Translations under genes and position numbers: made by a program
The notes under the pieces: generated by a model
Databases searched by the model: none
Told to the model about the DNA's origin: nothing
What the model saw: the letters and a program-made list of their open reading frames with translations, nothing else
NCBI GenBank assembly: GCA_035063885.1
Contig: JAPSFM010000013.1
Location: 20,043-84,042 of the forward strand
Direction of reading: 5' to 3'
DNA: 64,000 bases
From: CAADGY01 sp900696665
Lineage (GTDB): Bacteria > Acidobacteriota > Terriglobia > Bryobacterales > Bryobacteraceae
Shown here: one piece after another, positions 8,640 through 16,890 of the stretch
Numbering within the stretch: the first letter of the stretch is position 1
Layout: the number at the start of each line of letters is the position of its first letter

Positions 8640-10088
8640 GTGACCGTGAGGGAGCGGCCCGTTGGAGGTACTTTGGCCAGACAGTTAGTGGAGTGCGTTC
8701 CGAATTTTTCGGAAGGCCGCAACCGTGACGTTGTGGAGGCTATTGCAGACGCTATTCTTTCGGTGCCGGGAACGTTTTTGTTGAGCCGTGAGCTCGACCC
8801 GGATCACAACCGCTCCGTGATTACGTTCGTGGGTGCGCCTGAAGCCGTTGGCGAAGCTGCCGTTCGCGCCGTTGGAAAAGCAGCCGAGTTAATCGATCTC
8901 ACCGCGCACAATGGCGTGCACCCGCGAATCGGTGCGGCCGATGTAGTTCCTTTCGTTCCTGTTGAAGGCGTTACCCTCGACGATTGCGTTCGAATCGCGC
9001 GCTGGACGGGCGAGCAGATCTGGACCCGATGGAACGTGCCTGTGTATTTTTACGAGGCGGCAGCCACGAAACCGCGGAATATGAACCTGGAGAACATACG
9101 GCGTGGAAATTTCGAAGGGCTCTCCTCGGCGGTGATGACCGATGCGGAGCGCATACCGGATGTAGGGGGACCGGCGCTGCACCCGACCGCCGGCGCCACC
9201 GTGGTGGGAGCACGAAAATTTCTGATCGCGTTCAATGTGAATCTCGGTACGTCCGATCTTGAAATCGCCGAACGTATCGCACGCGCGGTGCGATTTTCAT
9301 CAGGCGGGCTCCGGTATGTGAAAGCGCTGGGCCTTGCGCTGGAATCCCGCGGTATCGTTCAGGTCTCCATGAATTTGACGGATTTCGAACAGACGCCCAT
9401 TCACCGCGTCTTTGAAATGGTGAGCCTCGAAGCCAGCCGGTTTGGGGTACCCGTCGTGGGCAGCGAGTTGATCGGACTCGTGCCCAAGAAAGCCATCGAA
9501 ATGACGGCCGAGTACTACCTGCGCTTCGAAAACTTCCACACCCATACGATCCTGGAGAACCGGTTGGCCGATGTGGCGGCTCCCGAAACGGGTCTGCACC
9601 ATTTTCTCGACGCTCTGGCCGCTCCCACACCCGCGCCTGCCGGAGGAAGCGCATCCGCCGCCGCGGCGGCAATGGCCGCCGCTCTGGGAGCCATGGCCGC
9701 GCGAATGGCCGGCCAACCCGATACCGCCTTCGAAGACGCACGGCGGCTGCTTCAAGAAGCAGTCACACTGGGAAGCGCCGCTTATGAAGCGGTAGTGTCG
9801 TCGCGAAAAAGGGCGGCCGCCGAACGGGATAGGCGCCTTCAGGAAGTATTGCAGACAGCGGCGCTCGTACCCCTGGAGGTAATGGAGTGCACGCGTGGCC
9901 TCCAGTTGGAAATCGAAAAGCTCGAAGCCGCCGCGCCGCCCAGGTTCGCACCGGAAATAGAAACGGCAAAAGCGCTGGCGCAGGCGGCGCTCATCGGGGC
10001 TCTTGCCAGCGTGAACGCGAATATCCGGCTCGTGAAGGATGCAGCGTTCGTAGCCGGCATGGAAGAACGGCTTCGCGCGCTAAAATGA
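8640..10088 (+). CDS. ftcD: Bifunctional glutamate formimidoyltransferase / formimidoyl-THF cyclodeaminase
   Basis: Moves the formimino group from N-formimino-glutamate to tetrahydrofolate, then releases ammonia to give methenyl-THF. Residues about 12-310 are the transferase (VECVPNFSEGRN, ELDPDHNRSVITFVG, AHNGVHPRIGAADVVPFVP, LIGLVPKKA); about 320-482 are the helical cyclodeaminase (APTPAPAGGSASAAAAAMAA, then the long helix ending SVNANIRLVKD). Such fusions are usual in animals and in several bacterial groups. Family members begin near VECVPNF, so the true start may be the TTG at 8673 (GGAGG at 8664-8668, short spacer) or the GTG at 8688. Follows hutI. Confidence 0.92.
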   Translation: MTVRERPVGGTLARQLVECVPNFSEGRNRDVVEAIADAILSVPGTFLLSRELDPDHNRSVITFVGAPEAVGEAAVRAVGKAAELIDLTAHNGVHPRIGAADVVPFVPVEGVTLDDCVRIARWTGEQIWTRWNVPVYFYEAAATKPRNMNLENIRRGNFEGLSSAVMTDAERIPDVGGPALHPTAGATVVGARKFLIAFNVNLGTSDLEIAERIARAVRFSSGGLRYVKALGLALESRGIVQVSMNLTDFEQTPIHRVFEMVSLEASRFGVPVVGSELIGLVPKKAIEMTAEYYLRFENFHTHTILENRLADVAAPETGLHHFLDALAAPTPAPAGGSASAAAAAMAAALGAMAARMAGQPDTAFEDARRLLQEAVTLGSAAYEAVVSSRKRAAAERDRRLQEVLQTAALVPLEVMECTRGLQLEIEKLEAAAPPRFAPEIETAKALAQAALIGALASVNANIRLVKDAAFVAGMEERLRALK

Positions 10089-10094
10089 AGCGTA

Positions 10095-10961
10095 GTGCTG
10101 GTTACCCTTGATACAACTCCACAACGGCCGAAGTGGCTGCGTGCTCCCGCTCCCGGCGGCGAAAATTACCGCGAACTGAAAACGCTGGTGGACAAGTTGC
10201 GTTTGCATACGGTGTGCGAGAGCGCGGCCTGCCCTAATGTGGGCGAGTGCTGGAACCGCCGCACCGCAACGTTCATGATCCTTGGAAACGTGTGTACGCG
10301 CCGGTGCGGTTTCTGTGCGGTGCAAAAGGGGGGACCCTTACCCGTGGATTACGACGAGCCCCGGCGCGTGGCCGAGGCTGTCGCCGTGCTGAGCTTGCGT
10401 TATGCTGTGGTCACCAGCGTCAATCGTGACGACCGGAAAGACGGTGGGGCGGAGTTATTCAAACTCACGATCGAGGCGATTCGCCGCCGTGTCGCCGGCT
10501 GCAGAGTAGAAGTGCTAGTTCCGGATTTCCAGGGTTCGCAAGCCGCGATGGGACTCGTGATGAGTGCCGCGCCGGACGTGCTGAATCACAACACCGAGAC
10601 CGTGCCTCGCTTGTACCGGCAGGTCCGGCTGGGCGCAAGATATGAGCGCTCACTCGATATGCTGGCGTATGCGAAGAAGTGCCGCCCGGAAATCCCCACA
10701 AAGTCGGGCCTGATGCTCGGACTGGGAGAAACACGCGGCGAGGTCCTGCAGGTCATGCGCGATCTGCGCGCGCACGATGTCGATATTCTAACGCTGGGAC
10801 AGTACCTTCGCCCGTCGCCTAAACACCTTCCGGTCATCCGCTACGTTCCGCGCGAGGAATTTGATCAATATCGCATTGACGGTCTTGGCATGGGATTCCG
10901 CCACGTCGAATCCGGACCCCTGGTCCGAAGCTCTTATCACGCGGCTGAAAGCGCTGGATAG
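10095..10961 (+). CDS. lipA: Lipoyl synthase
   Basis: Radical SAM enzyme that inserts two sulfurs into protein-bound octanoyl groups. 288 residues, GTG start 6 bases after ftcD ends. Both iron-sulfur sites are visible: the auxiliary cluster CESAACPNVGEC (CX4CX5C) and the radical SAM cluster CTRRCGFC (CX3CX2C), together with RTATFMILGNVCTRRC, VTSVNRDDRKDGG, VLNHNTETV and KSGLMLGLGET. The C-terminal RSSY that supplies the Ser ligand is present (VRSSYHAAE). Length is at the short end of the family, mostly through a short N-terminus. Confidence 0.97.
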   Translation: MLVTLDTTPQRPKWLRAPAPGGENYRELKTLVDKLRLHTVCESAACPNVGECWNRRTATFMILGNVCTRRCGFCAVQKGGPLPVDYDEPRRVAEAVAVLSLRYAVVTSVNRDDRKDGGAELFKLTIEAIRRRVAGCRVEVLVPDFQGSQAAMGLVMSAAPDVLNHNTETVPRLYRQVRLGARYERSLDMLAYAKKCRPEIPTKSGLMLGLGETRGEVLQVMRDLRAHDVDILTLGQYLRPSPKHLPVIRYVPREEFDQYRIDGLGMGFRHVESGPLVRSSYHAAESAG

Positions 10962-11259
10962 GCCTTCCGTATGACCGGGACGATGTCGTCCGTACCGGCC
11001 CTGGTGAACTTCGAATCGATGGAGACGGCGCGAACCGGTCCAGGATATCGATGATCCGTAGACAAGTCACGAGTCCATACTGAGCGAAGCGGCGTTCCGG
11101 CGGAGCGGATGTGCGACGCCGGACAGCCGTTAATTCCCGGGTCTGAGTGCGAGGTCTTGCATGTGCCGGACGCAGCGGGAACCACCCGGTGCAATGTGCG
11201 GGTGACGTTGACGGCAGGCCAGTAACCGGGCATTGAGGTCTGTTACACTGACTTCCGGA
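10962..11259. other. Gap without recognisable gene
   Basis: 298 bases between lipA and the URO-D family gene. Frames on both strands are short, without familiar motifs or ribosome binding sites. I see no tRNA, strong terminator hairpin or repeat. Confidence 0.6.
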
Positions 11260-12528
11260 ATGACGAGTAAAGAAAGAGTCGTGGCCGCCGTCTGCCATCG
11301 GGAACCGGACCGCATACCGGTCGATCTCGGTGGAAGCGCCGTAACCGGAATTCACGTCAGTTGCGTGGCGGCGTTGCGCGAGCACTACGGGCTTGAAAAG
11401 CGTCCTGTCAAAGTTCACGAGCCTTACCAGATGCTCGGCTGGGTGGACGACGACCTGAAGCAGGCGATGGGGATCGATGTGGAGGGAGTGTTCGCCCGCA
11501 AGACCATGTTCGGCTTTCCAAACGAAGACTGGAAAGGCTGGCGGACGCAGGACGGGCTCGAAGTCCTGGTGCCGGGAGGCTTCAATGTAACCGTTGATGC
11601 GAACGGAGACACGTTGATGTACCCCGAGGGCGACACCACGGCGCCGCCGAGCGGACGCATGCCGAAAGGCGGATACTTCTTTGACACCATCGTCCGGCAG
11701 GAACCCATCGACGAGGACAACCTGAACGTGGAGGACAATCTGGAGGAGTTCGGACCGGTCGAAGAGATCGACCTGGCCTACTTCCGGGCGGCAGCGAGGG
11801 AAACCTCGACGACCGGGAGAGCCGTGATTGCAAACTTCGGCGGCACCGCGTTTGGCGACATCGCTCTGGTGCCCGCGCCGTGGCTCAAACATCCGAAGGG
11901 AATTCGCGACATCGCGGAGTGGTACATGTCTACCACCTCACGGCGCGATTACATCCACCGCATCTTCTCCTACCAGTGCGGCATAGCCGTTCAAAACCTG
12001 GAGAAGATCCATGCCGTCATCGGCAATTCTGTGGATGTCGTCTTTCTTTGCGGGACCGACTTCGGAACCCAGACCTCCAGTTTCTGTTCGGTGGCGGCAT
12101 TCCGCGATCTCTACTTCCCCTATTACAAGCGCGTCAACGATTGGATTCACGCCCATACGAACTGGAAGACATTCAAACATTCTTGCGGGTCGGTGGAGCG
12201 TTTCATCCCGTCGTTTATCGAAGCGGGTTTCGACATTCTGAACCCGGTGCAATGCTCGGCAACGGGCATGGGGGCGGAACATCTGAAGTCCACCTATGGC
12301 GATCGCCTCGTCTTCTGGGGCGGAGGAGTGGATACGCAAAAGGTGCTCCCGTTCGGGACGCCAGAGGAGGTCCGCCGCCAGGTGATCGAGCGATGCACAG
12401 TGTTTTCCCGGGGCGGCGGATTCGTCTTCAACACGATTCACAACATACAGGCCGAAACGCCGGTAGCGAATATTATCGCGATGGTTGACGCCGTGCGCGA
12501 ATTCGACCGCGCCGGGGCGAGTGTGTGA
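11260..12528 (+). CDS. Uroporphyrinogen decarboxylase (URO-D) family protein, probable methyltransferase
   Basis: 422 residues from the ATG at 11260 (an in-frame TTG at 11233 is less likely). The start MTSKERVVAAVCHREPDRIPVD is typical of URO-D/MtaA/CmuA-like proteins. Later motifs include FLCGTDFGTQTSS, FPYYKRVNDWIH, FKHSCGSVERFIPSFIEAGFDILNPVQ and FWGGGVDTQKVLPFGTPEEV. The His/Cys pair in FKHSCG is the position used for zinc by cobamide-dependent methyltransferases, so a methyl-transfer role fits better than haem synthesis. No corrinoid protein gene lies next to it, so the substrate stays open. Confidence 0.8.
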   Translation: MTSKERVVAAVCHREPDRIPVDLGGSAVTGIHVSCVAALREHYGLEKRPVKVHEPYQMLGWVDDDLKQAMGIDVEGVFARKTMFGFPNEDWKGWRTQDGLEVLVPGGFNVTVDANGDTLMYPEGDTTAPPSGRMPKGGYFFDTIVRQEPIDEDNLNVEDNLEEFGPVEEIDLAYFRAAARETSTTGRAVIANFGGTAFGDIALVPAPWLKHPKGIRDIAEWYMSTTSRRDYIHRIFSYQCGIAVQNLEKIHAVIGNSVDVVFLCGTDFGTQTSSFCSVAAFRDLYFPYYKRVNDWIHAHTNWKTFKHSCGSVERFIPSFIEAGFDILNPVQCSATGMGAEHLKSTYGDRLVFWGGGVDTQKVLPFGTPEEVRRQVIERCTVFSRGGGFVFNTIHNIQAETPVANIIAMVDAVREFDRAGASV

Positions 12529-12547
12529 AGGCGGAGAGCGCCCACTC

Positions 12548-12730
12548 TTATGGTGCGCCCCGCATGATCTTGCGGTAGTCGTCGAGTACTTTCCGGCCCT
12601 GCTCCGTCAGGCGGCAGATGGTAAGCGGATATTTCCCCCGGAACGTTTTCTCGATGGAGATATAGCCCTATCCCCGACAGGTTGTTGTCAAAAGCCGCGT
12701 ACGTTTCCGCTTCGCCCTTGCTGATATCCT
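12548..12730 (-). pseudogene. Decayed winged-helix regulator (HTH_34/MarR-like)
   Basis: The minus strand reads AGGISKGEAETYAAFDNNLSG-like sequence in one frame, then in another GYISIEKTFRGKYPLTICRL followed by TEQGRKVLDDYRKIMRGAP and a stop at 12548. The second block is the wing and C-terminal helix of HTH_34-type regulators (usual form: GYVEVEKTFVGRRPRTTYRLT). The first block fits the recognition-helix turn that normally reads DGNLSRHLRKLEE. About ten residues between the two blocks are missing, the frame shifts and a TAG falls in between, so an internal deletion has inactivated the gene. No start or N-terminal helices are left. Confidence 0.55.
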
Positions 12731-12737
12731 GAAACTA

Positions 12738-13658
12738 ATGAGGCTCCTCAAACTCTCTGGGATTACCTTAGTCCTGACTTGGGTGGCATCTGCCAGTGTC
12801 ATCCAGGACGTCCGGCAAGCCATTGCCGCAGGCGACTTCAAAGGCGGCGAAGGGCGTATCGCAAGCTACCGCGCGCAACAAGGCGTAACACCCGAGATGC
12901 TGGAAGCGCTGTCCTGGATGGGGCGTGGAGCGCTGGCGGCGCGCGATTTCGAGAAAGCCGAAGCGTACGCGCAGGAGACTCATCAACTCGTGCTGGAACA
13001 GTTGAAGAAGACGCGGCTGGATGATGTGAAACATCTGCCGATCGCCCTTGGCGCCGCGATCGAGGTGCAGGCGCAGGTCCTGGCGGCTCGCGGCGAACGC
13101 GCCGGCGCGATAGCTTTCCTGAACGGGCAGATGGAAAAATATCGCGGCACATCCATTCGCACGCGTGTGCAGAAGAACATCAACCTGCTTTCTCTCGAGG
13201 GTAAGAAGGCGATAGCCCTCGAAGCGAAACATCATCTGGGGCCGGCGCCACAACCTTTGTCCGCGATGAGGGGATCCCCCGTGCTCCTGTTTTTTTGGGC
13301 CCACTGGTGCGGCGACTGCAAGCGGCAAGGCCCGGTGCTCGCGCGATTGCAGTCGGAATTTCCCGAACTGAAGATCGTCGCTCCTACCCAGCTTTATGGC
13401 TTCACGTCGCGGGGTCAGGAAGCGGCGGCGGATGCCGAACTGAAGTACATCGACCAGATCCGTGAGACACACTACCCCGCGATGAAGGCCCCGGTTCCGA
13501 TTAGCGATGAGAACTTCAAGAGCTACGGAGTCAGCACTACTCCCACTCTTGTTCTGCTGGATGGCGATGGAATTGTCCGCCTCTATCGCCCCGGAGCGAT
13601 GTCTCATGAAGAGCTTGCGGCCAGGCTGAAGCTTCTATCACCGCAAGCCGTCCGCTAG
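12738..13658 (+). CDS. Secreted thioredoxin-fold protein (TlpA-like)
   Basis: 306 residues with a signal peptide (MRLLKLSGITLVLTWVASAS), so periplasmic. Residues about 25-165 form a helical, TPR-like region (GRGALAARDFEKAEAYAQE). The thioredoxin domain starts near 170 and contains the active site HWCGDC with two redox Cys, the family's LFFWAHWC strand, and cis-Pro loop VSTTPTLVLLDGDG. TlpA/ResA-type proteins reduce or oxidise periplasmic disulfides. The WCGDC pair differs from the WCxPC of most TlpA proteins (Asp in place of Pro), which suggests a different redox potential. Its 3' end overlaps the converging CBM9-like gene by 21 bases. Confidence 0.8.
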   Translation: MRLLKLSGITLVLTWVASASVIQDVRQAIAAGDFKGGEGRIASYRAQQGVTPEMLEALSWMGRGALAARDFEKAEAYAQETHQLVLEQLKKTRLDDVKHLPIALGAAIEVQAQVLAARGERAGAIAFLNGQMEKYRGTSIRTRVQKNINLLSLEGKKAIALEAKHHLGPAPQPLSAMRGSPVLLFFWAHWCGDCKRQGPVLARLQSEFPELKIVAPTQLYGFTSRGQEAAADAELKYIDQIRETHYPAMKAPVPISDENFKSYGVSTTPTLVLLDGDGIVRLYRPGAMSHEELAARLKLLSPQAVR

Positions 13659-14357
13659 CAACAGACGTCCGAACCGTTCCGGAGTGTGATAGCTGGGGTT
13701 GTGGACTGGCTGCCAGGCGATGTACTTACGCGACGGCGGGCCACCCTCGATCCGATAGAGATTGAGGCGCAACTCATTGCCCGGCTTCGGAGTTCGAGCA
13801 TCGATCGACTTCCACGGAATTTGCATCTCACAGGTCCACACCTTCCGGCCGCGATCGATTTGCGTCTTGTACCGCATGCCGGAATTCCACTTCCAATCGA
13901 CCTCTTTTCCTTTCTGGGAGCGGTCGACATCGAGATCAATGAACTCACCGTCCGGCGATACTTCGAATTCCTTGTAAAGGTTGATGTTCTCGAGGTCCGA
14001 CCCGATGAAGACCTCGACGACGTCGTAGTCCCATAACCCCCAAGCTTCTTTCTCAGGCGTGGGATTTGGCCGGGGATACAAGGTTTCATACCGGCTGATG
14101 AACAGGAAGTAGAGATTTTGGCCCGTCCAGATACTGCGGACTTCCGTGCGCGCCTCGGGTAGCGGTTTGCCGAAAGGATCGCGTTCGGCATATACACCGG
14201 GCACGGCCTTCCACCGTTCGGAATCCGGGTCTGCCGAAGGAGCAAGGTCCGCTTCCACGCGGAAGCTCTTCATGATGCCGCCGCTTTGTTCCGCAAAAAC
14301 GGCCCGCGCAAGACCTGCGATGAGTAAAGCAGAAACGCAACGCACGATCAGCTTCAT
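13638..14357 (-). CDS. Secreted CBM9-like carbohydrate-binding protein
   Basis: 239 residues, signal peptide (MKLIVRCVSALLIAGLARAVFA). The rest matches the family 9-like carbohydrate-binding fold: SERWKAVPGV, TEVRSIWTGQNLYFLF, LWDYDVVEVFIGSD, NLYKEFEVSPDGEFIDLDVD, WTCEMQIPWKSI, LRLNLYRIEG and a final FGRLLLADG. In this family the acidic WxxDxVEVFI strand and the EFxVSPxG strand are hallmarks. It carries no catalytic domain, so it probably acts as a stand-alone binding module or partner of secreted enzymes. Divergent from the MFS transporter (about 80 bases between starts). Confidence 0.75.
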   Translation of the reverse strand: MKLIVRCVSALLIAGLARAVFAEQSGGIMKSFRVEADLAPSADPDSERWKAVPGVYAERDPFGKPLPEARTEVRSIWTGQNLYFLFISRYETLYPRPNPTPEKEAWGLWDYDVVEVFIGSDLENINLYKEFEVSPDGEFIDLDVDRSQKGKEVDWKWNSGMRYKTQIDRGRKVWTCEMQIPWKSIDARTPKPGNELRLNLYRIEGGPPSRKYIAWQPVHNPSYHTPERFGRLLLADGLR

Positions 14358-14436
14358 GCGGGCAGTTTATCAGTTTCCATTGAAGCCATTCTTCTTGTTC
14401 CCGGCGCAAAACGCCTGTAAGCTGGAACAAGCCTCG

Positions 14437-15699
14437 ATGCCTCACCGCTATCGCGTTCTCATTTTTTTGTTTTTCCTGGTGTTCATTATGTACCTGGACC
14501 GGTTATGCATCGCTGTAGCCGGACCTCGCATGCAGCAGGACCTGGCCCTTGGTCCGCGCGAATGGGGTTGGGTGATGGGAGCATTCACGCTCGCCTATGC
14601 GCTGTTCGAAGTCCCCAGCGGGATGCTTGGTGACCGGATTGGCCCGCGTAGAGTGCTGACTCGAATCGTTCTGTGGTGGTCCGCGTTCACCGTGGCAACC
14701 GGACTGGTCTCCAGCCTGAAATCTTTGTTGATTGTTCGATTTCTTTTTGGAGCGGGAGAAGCGGGCGCCTTTCCCAACTGCACGGCAACCGTTTCCCGCT
14801 GGATTCCCGCCGTGGAGCGCGCGCGGTCTACCAGTGTCTTCTGGATGGCGACGTCCGTTGGAGGCGCCGCGACACCGCTGCTTGTCGTGCCCATCCAGCA
14901 GGCGTATGGCTGGCGCGCCGCCTTCTACATTTTCGGTTCACTCGGCGTATTCTGGGCCGCCGCATGGCATTGGTGGTTTCGCGACACGCCGGCTGAGATG
15001 AAAGGCATTACAGCCGCGGAGCGGCAGTTGATCGGTCATCAGCCGGCATCCCATCATCGCGGCCTGCCTTGGCGAGTTGTGCTTCACAACCGCAATTTTC
15101 AGCGCGTGCTCGTCATGTATCATCTGTACTGCTGGGGGGCTTACTTCTATCTTTCATGGCTGCCGACCTATCTTCAGACCGGCAGAGGCATGACGGAAGA
15201 CCAGATGAAGATCGCGTCCGCGATGCCGCCGCTGGCCGGTCTGTTCGGCGTTCTCGCCGGTGGATTTTTGAGCGACCGGTTGTCGCGCAAATACTCGCTG
15301 CGTATGGCACGCTGCTCAATCGGCGCCGCATCGTTAATCGGCGCAGGGGCTTGCCTCATTGCGGCAACACTGGTTCGGGGAAACACCACGGCGGTTGTGT
15401 TGATGTCCGTTGGATTGGGAATCATGAACGCCATGCTGCCGGTTGCATGGTCGCTGTGCGTCGATCTCGGAAAACAACACTCCGGCGCTATTTCCGGCGC
15501 GATGAATATGGCCGGCCAGGCGGGATCGTTTATCTCTTCGGTTGCGTTCGGTTACTTTGTCGAGTGGTTCGGAAGCTACGACCTCGCCTTGATGCCGCTC
15601 GCGGCCATGCTGATCCTGAGCGGTATCACGTTCGCCGCTATTGATCCCTCGGACCGCCTGATTCCAGAGGCGCAGGTTGCCGGGCTCGCCTCCCCATAA
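14437..15699 (+). CDS. MFS transporter, anion:cation symporter-like
   Basis: About 420 residues with 12 predicted membrane segments. The ATG at 14437 starts directly before the first helix (MPHRYRVLIFLFFLVFIMYLDR); the open frame further upstream overlaps the divergent gene. Hallmarks are the YLDR ending of helix 1, GDRIGPRRVL in the loop between helices 2 and 3, RFLFGAGEAGAFPN in helix 4, and WLPTYLQTGRGMT in the second half. This pattern fits the ACS family, whose members carry sugar acids such as hexuronates or glucarate. Substrate not determinable here. Confidence 0.85.
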   Translation: MPHRYRVLIFLFFLVFIMYLDRLCIAVAGPRMQQDLALGPREWGWVMGAFTLAYALFEVPSGMLGDRIGPRRVLTRIVLWWSAFTVATGLVSSLKSLLIVRFLFGAGEAGAFPNCTATVSRWIPAVERARSTSVFWMATSVGGAATPLLVVPIQQAYGWRAAFYIFGSLGVFWAAAWHWWFRDTPAEMKGITAAERQLIGHQPASHHRGLPWRVVLHNRNFQRVLVMYHLYCWGAYFYLSWLPTYLQTGRGMTEDQMKIASAMPPLAGLFGVLAGGFLSDRLSRKYSLRMARCSIGAASLIGAGACLIAATLVRGNTTAVVLMSVGLGIMNAMLPVAWSLCVDLGKQHSGAISGAMNMAGQAGSFISSVAFGYFVEWFGSYDLALMPLAAMLILSGITFAAIDPSDRLIPEAQVAGLASP

Positions 15700-15703
15700 G
15701 CGG

Positions 15704-16852
15704 CTAAACGTCGATACGGTTCACGCGGATTTTTTCAAGCTCGTAGACTCCCAACCCGAGTTTGGATGCATACTCGATGTGGCCCGGTTCGCGAATATAG
15801 GCATTCACATTCGGATCCGGACCGGCCGGCGTGTCTTTGTTGCGAAGGTGCCGTGGATCGCGGTCCCACACTGAGATCGCACCCATCGCTTTTCGCTGGT
15901 TATCGACAATATCCAGTATCAGCCGGTCTATGGCGACCGGGTCGGTGCCGAACATCATCTGCTTCGGCAAGAACCGGAACCGCTTGTCCGTCGAGAAGGG
16001 TCCACCGTGCCAAACGCCCTTGATGCCGTCCACTACTTGCAGCACGGTACGGGAACGTACAGGCTCGGACGCCGCCAGTGTTCCAATGAACGTGCGGGTG
16101 TGCGTCACGGAGCCGGCATGAGACCGGGCTACGTTCGAAAAAGACCCGTACGCTATGTTTTTCAGACAGCCTGTGACGCCGGAGGCTCCGTGGTCCTTGA
16201 TATTCGGTACGTTGATAATCTTCGTAATCTCTCTCGAGACCAGCCGTATGATGTTCGAACGGGTGTCTTCCTCCCCGAAGAAGTTCACGTCAACATACAT
16301 CAGCGGATCGTAGGGCTCATTGGTCCCGCGCGTCTGTTCAGCGCCGAAGTAATGCACGCCGGCGGGCACCTTCTCGGGGTACTTGCACTCTTCCATCTGG
16401 TCGCCGAACCGCTCATAAATGTGAATCTTCCCCAACGGCACACCAACCGCGTTGACATTCCTGACGATCTCGGCAACCACTTCCGGAGAAGACATCACAT
16501 TGGGCCTGCCGACACAGTTCACTTTGATGCCTACAACGTCGTCCTTCCCGATAAAACGTCCCCATGCCTGCCGGAGATCGCGTGCCCCTGTCAGTGCCAG
16601 CATGCCCCGTGTCATCATCTCCCTGACGGCACCGGCGTCGATTCTCTCGGTGTTGTCATCCACCGACTTGGAAGAATGCACCGCAACAACCTGTCCTGGA
16701 TAAGAACCGGGCATCCCGGCTCCCGGAATCCGCTTGTAGGAACTCACCACGCGATACGTAGGGTCCGCGCCCAACGCGGAGGACATCGCGGCCGCCCCAG
16801 CCGTACATGTACGCAGGAATGTCCGCCGGTTCAAAGTATCGAGTCCACTCAA
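15704..16852 (-). CDS. DUF362-domain secreted protein with Tat-type signal
   Basis: 382 residues from a TTG start with an AGAGGTGT-type ribosome binding site. The N-terminus has a twin-arginine signal (LNRRTFLRTCTAGAAAM). The body is DUF362: DDVVGIKVNCVGRPNVMSSPEVVAEI, IIRLVSREITKIINVPNIKDHGASGVTGCLKNIAYG, and a C-terminal FGTDPVAIDRLILDIV. DUF362 proteins are often linked to iron-sulfur proteins, but no ferredoxin CxxCxxCxxxC motif is present here. It lies 38 bases downstream of the beta-propeller gene on the same strand and probably forms an operon with it and the S55 peptidase gene. Confidence 0.8.
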   Translation of the reverse strand: MSGLDTLNRRTFLRTCTAGAAAMSSALGADPTYRVVSSYKRIPGAGMPGSYPGQVVAVHSSKSVDDNTERIDAGAVREMMTRGMLALTGARDLRQAWGRFIGKDDVVGIKVNCVGRPNVMSSPEVVAEIVRNVNAVGVPLGKIHIYERFGDQMEECKYPEKVPAGVHYFGAEQTRGTNEPYDPLMYVDVNFFGEEDTRSNIIRLVSREITKIINVPNIKDHGASGVTGCLKNIAYGSFSNVARSHAGSVTHTRTFIGTLAASEPVRSRTVLQVVDGIKGVWHGGPFSTDKRFRFLPKQMMFGTDPVAIDRLILDIVDNQRKAMGAISVWDRDPRHLRNKDTPAGPDPNVNAYIREPGHIEYASKLGLGVYELEKIRVNRIDV

Positions 16853-16890
16853 AGCAACACCTCTCTGGGAAGTCTTGTCACCTGTCTATA

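Noticed and set aside
10834..11892. 352-codon minus-strand frame over the end of lipA and the URO-D gene
   Set aside because: Overlaps two secure genes, has no motif and is Arg/His-rich as expected for a shadow.
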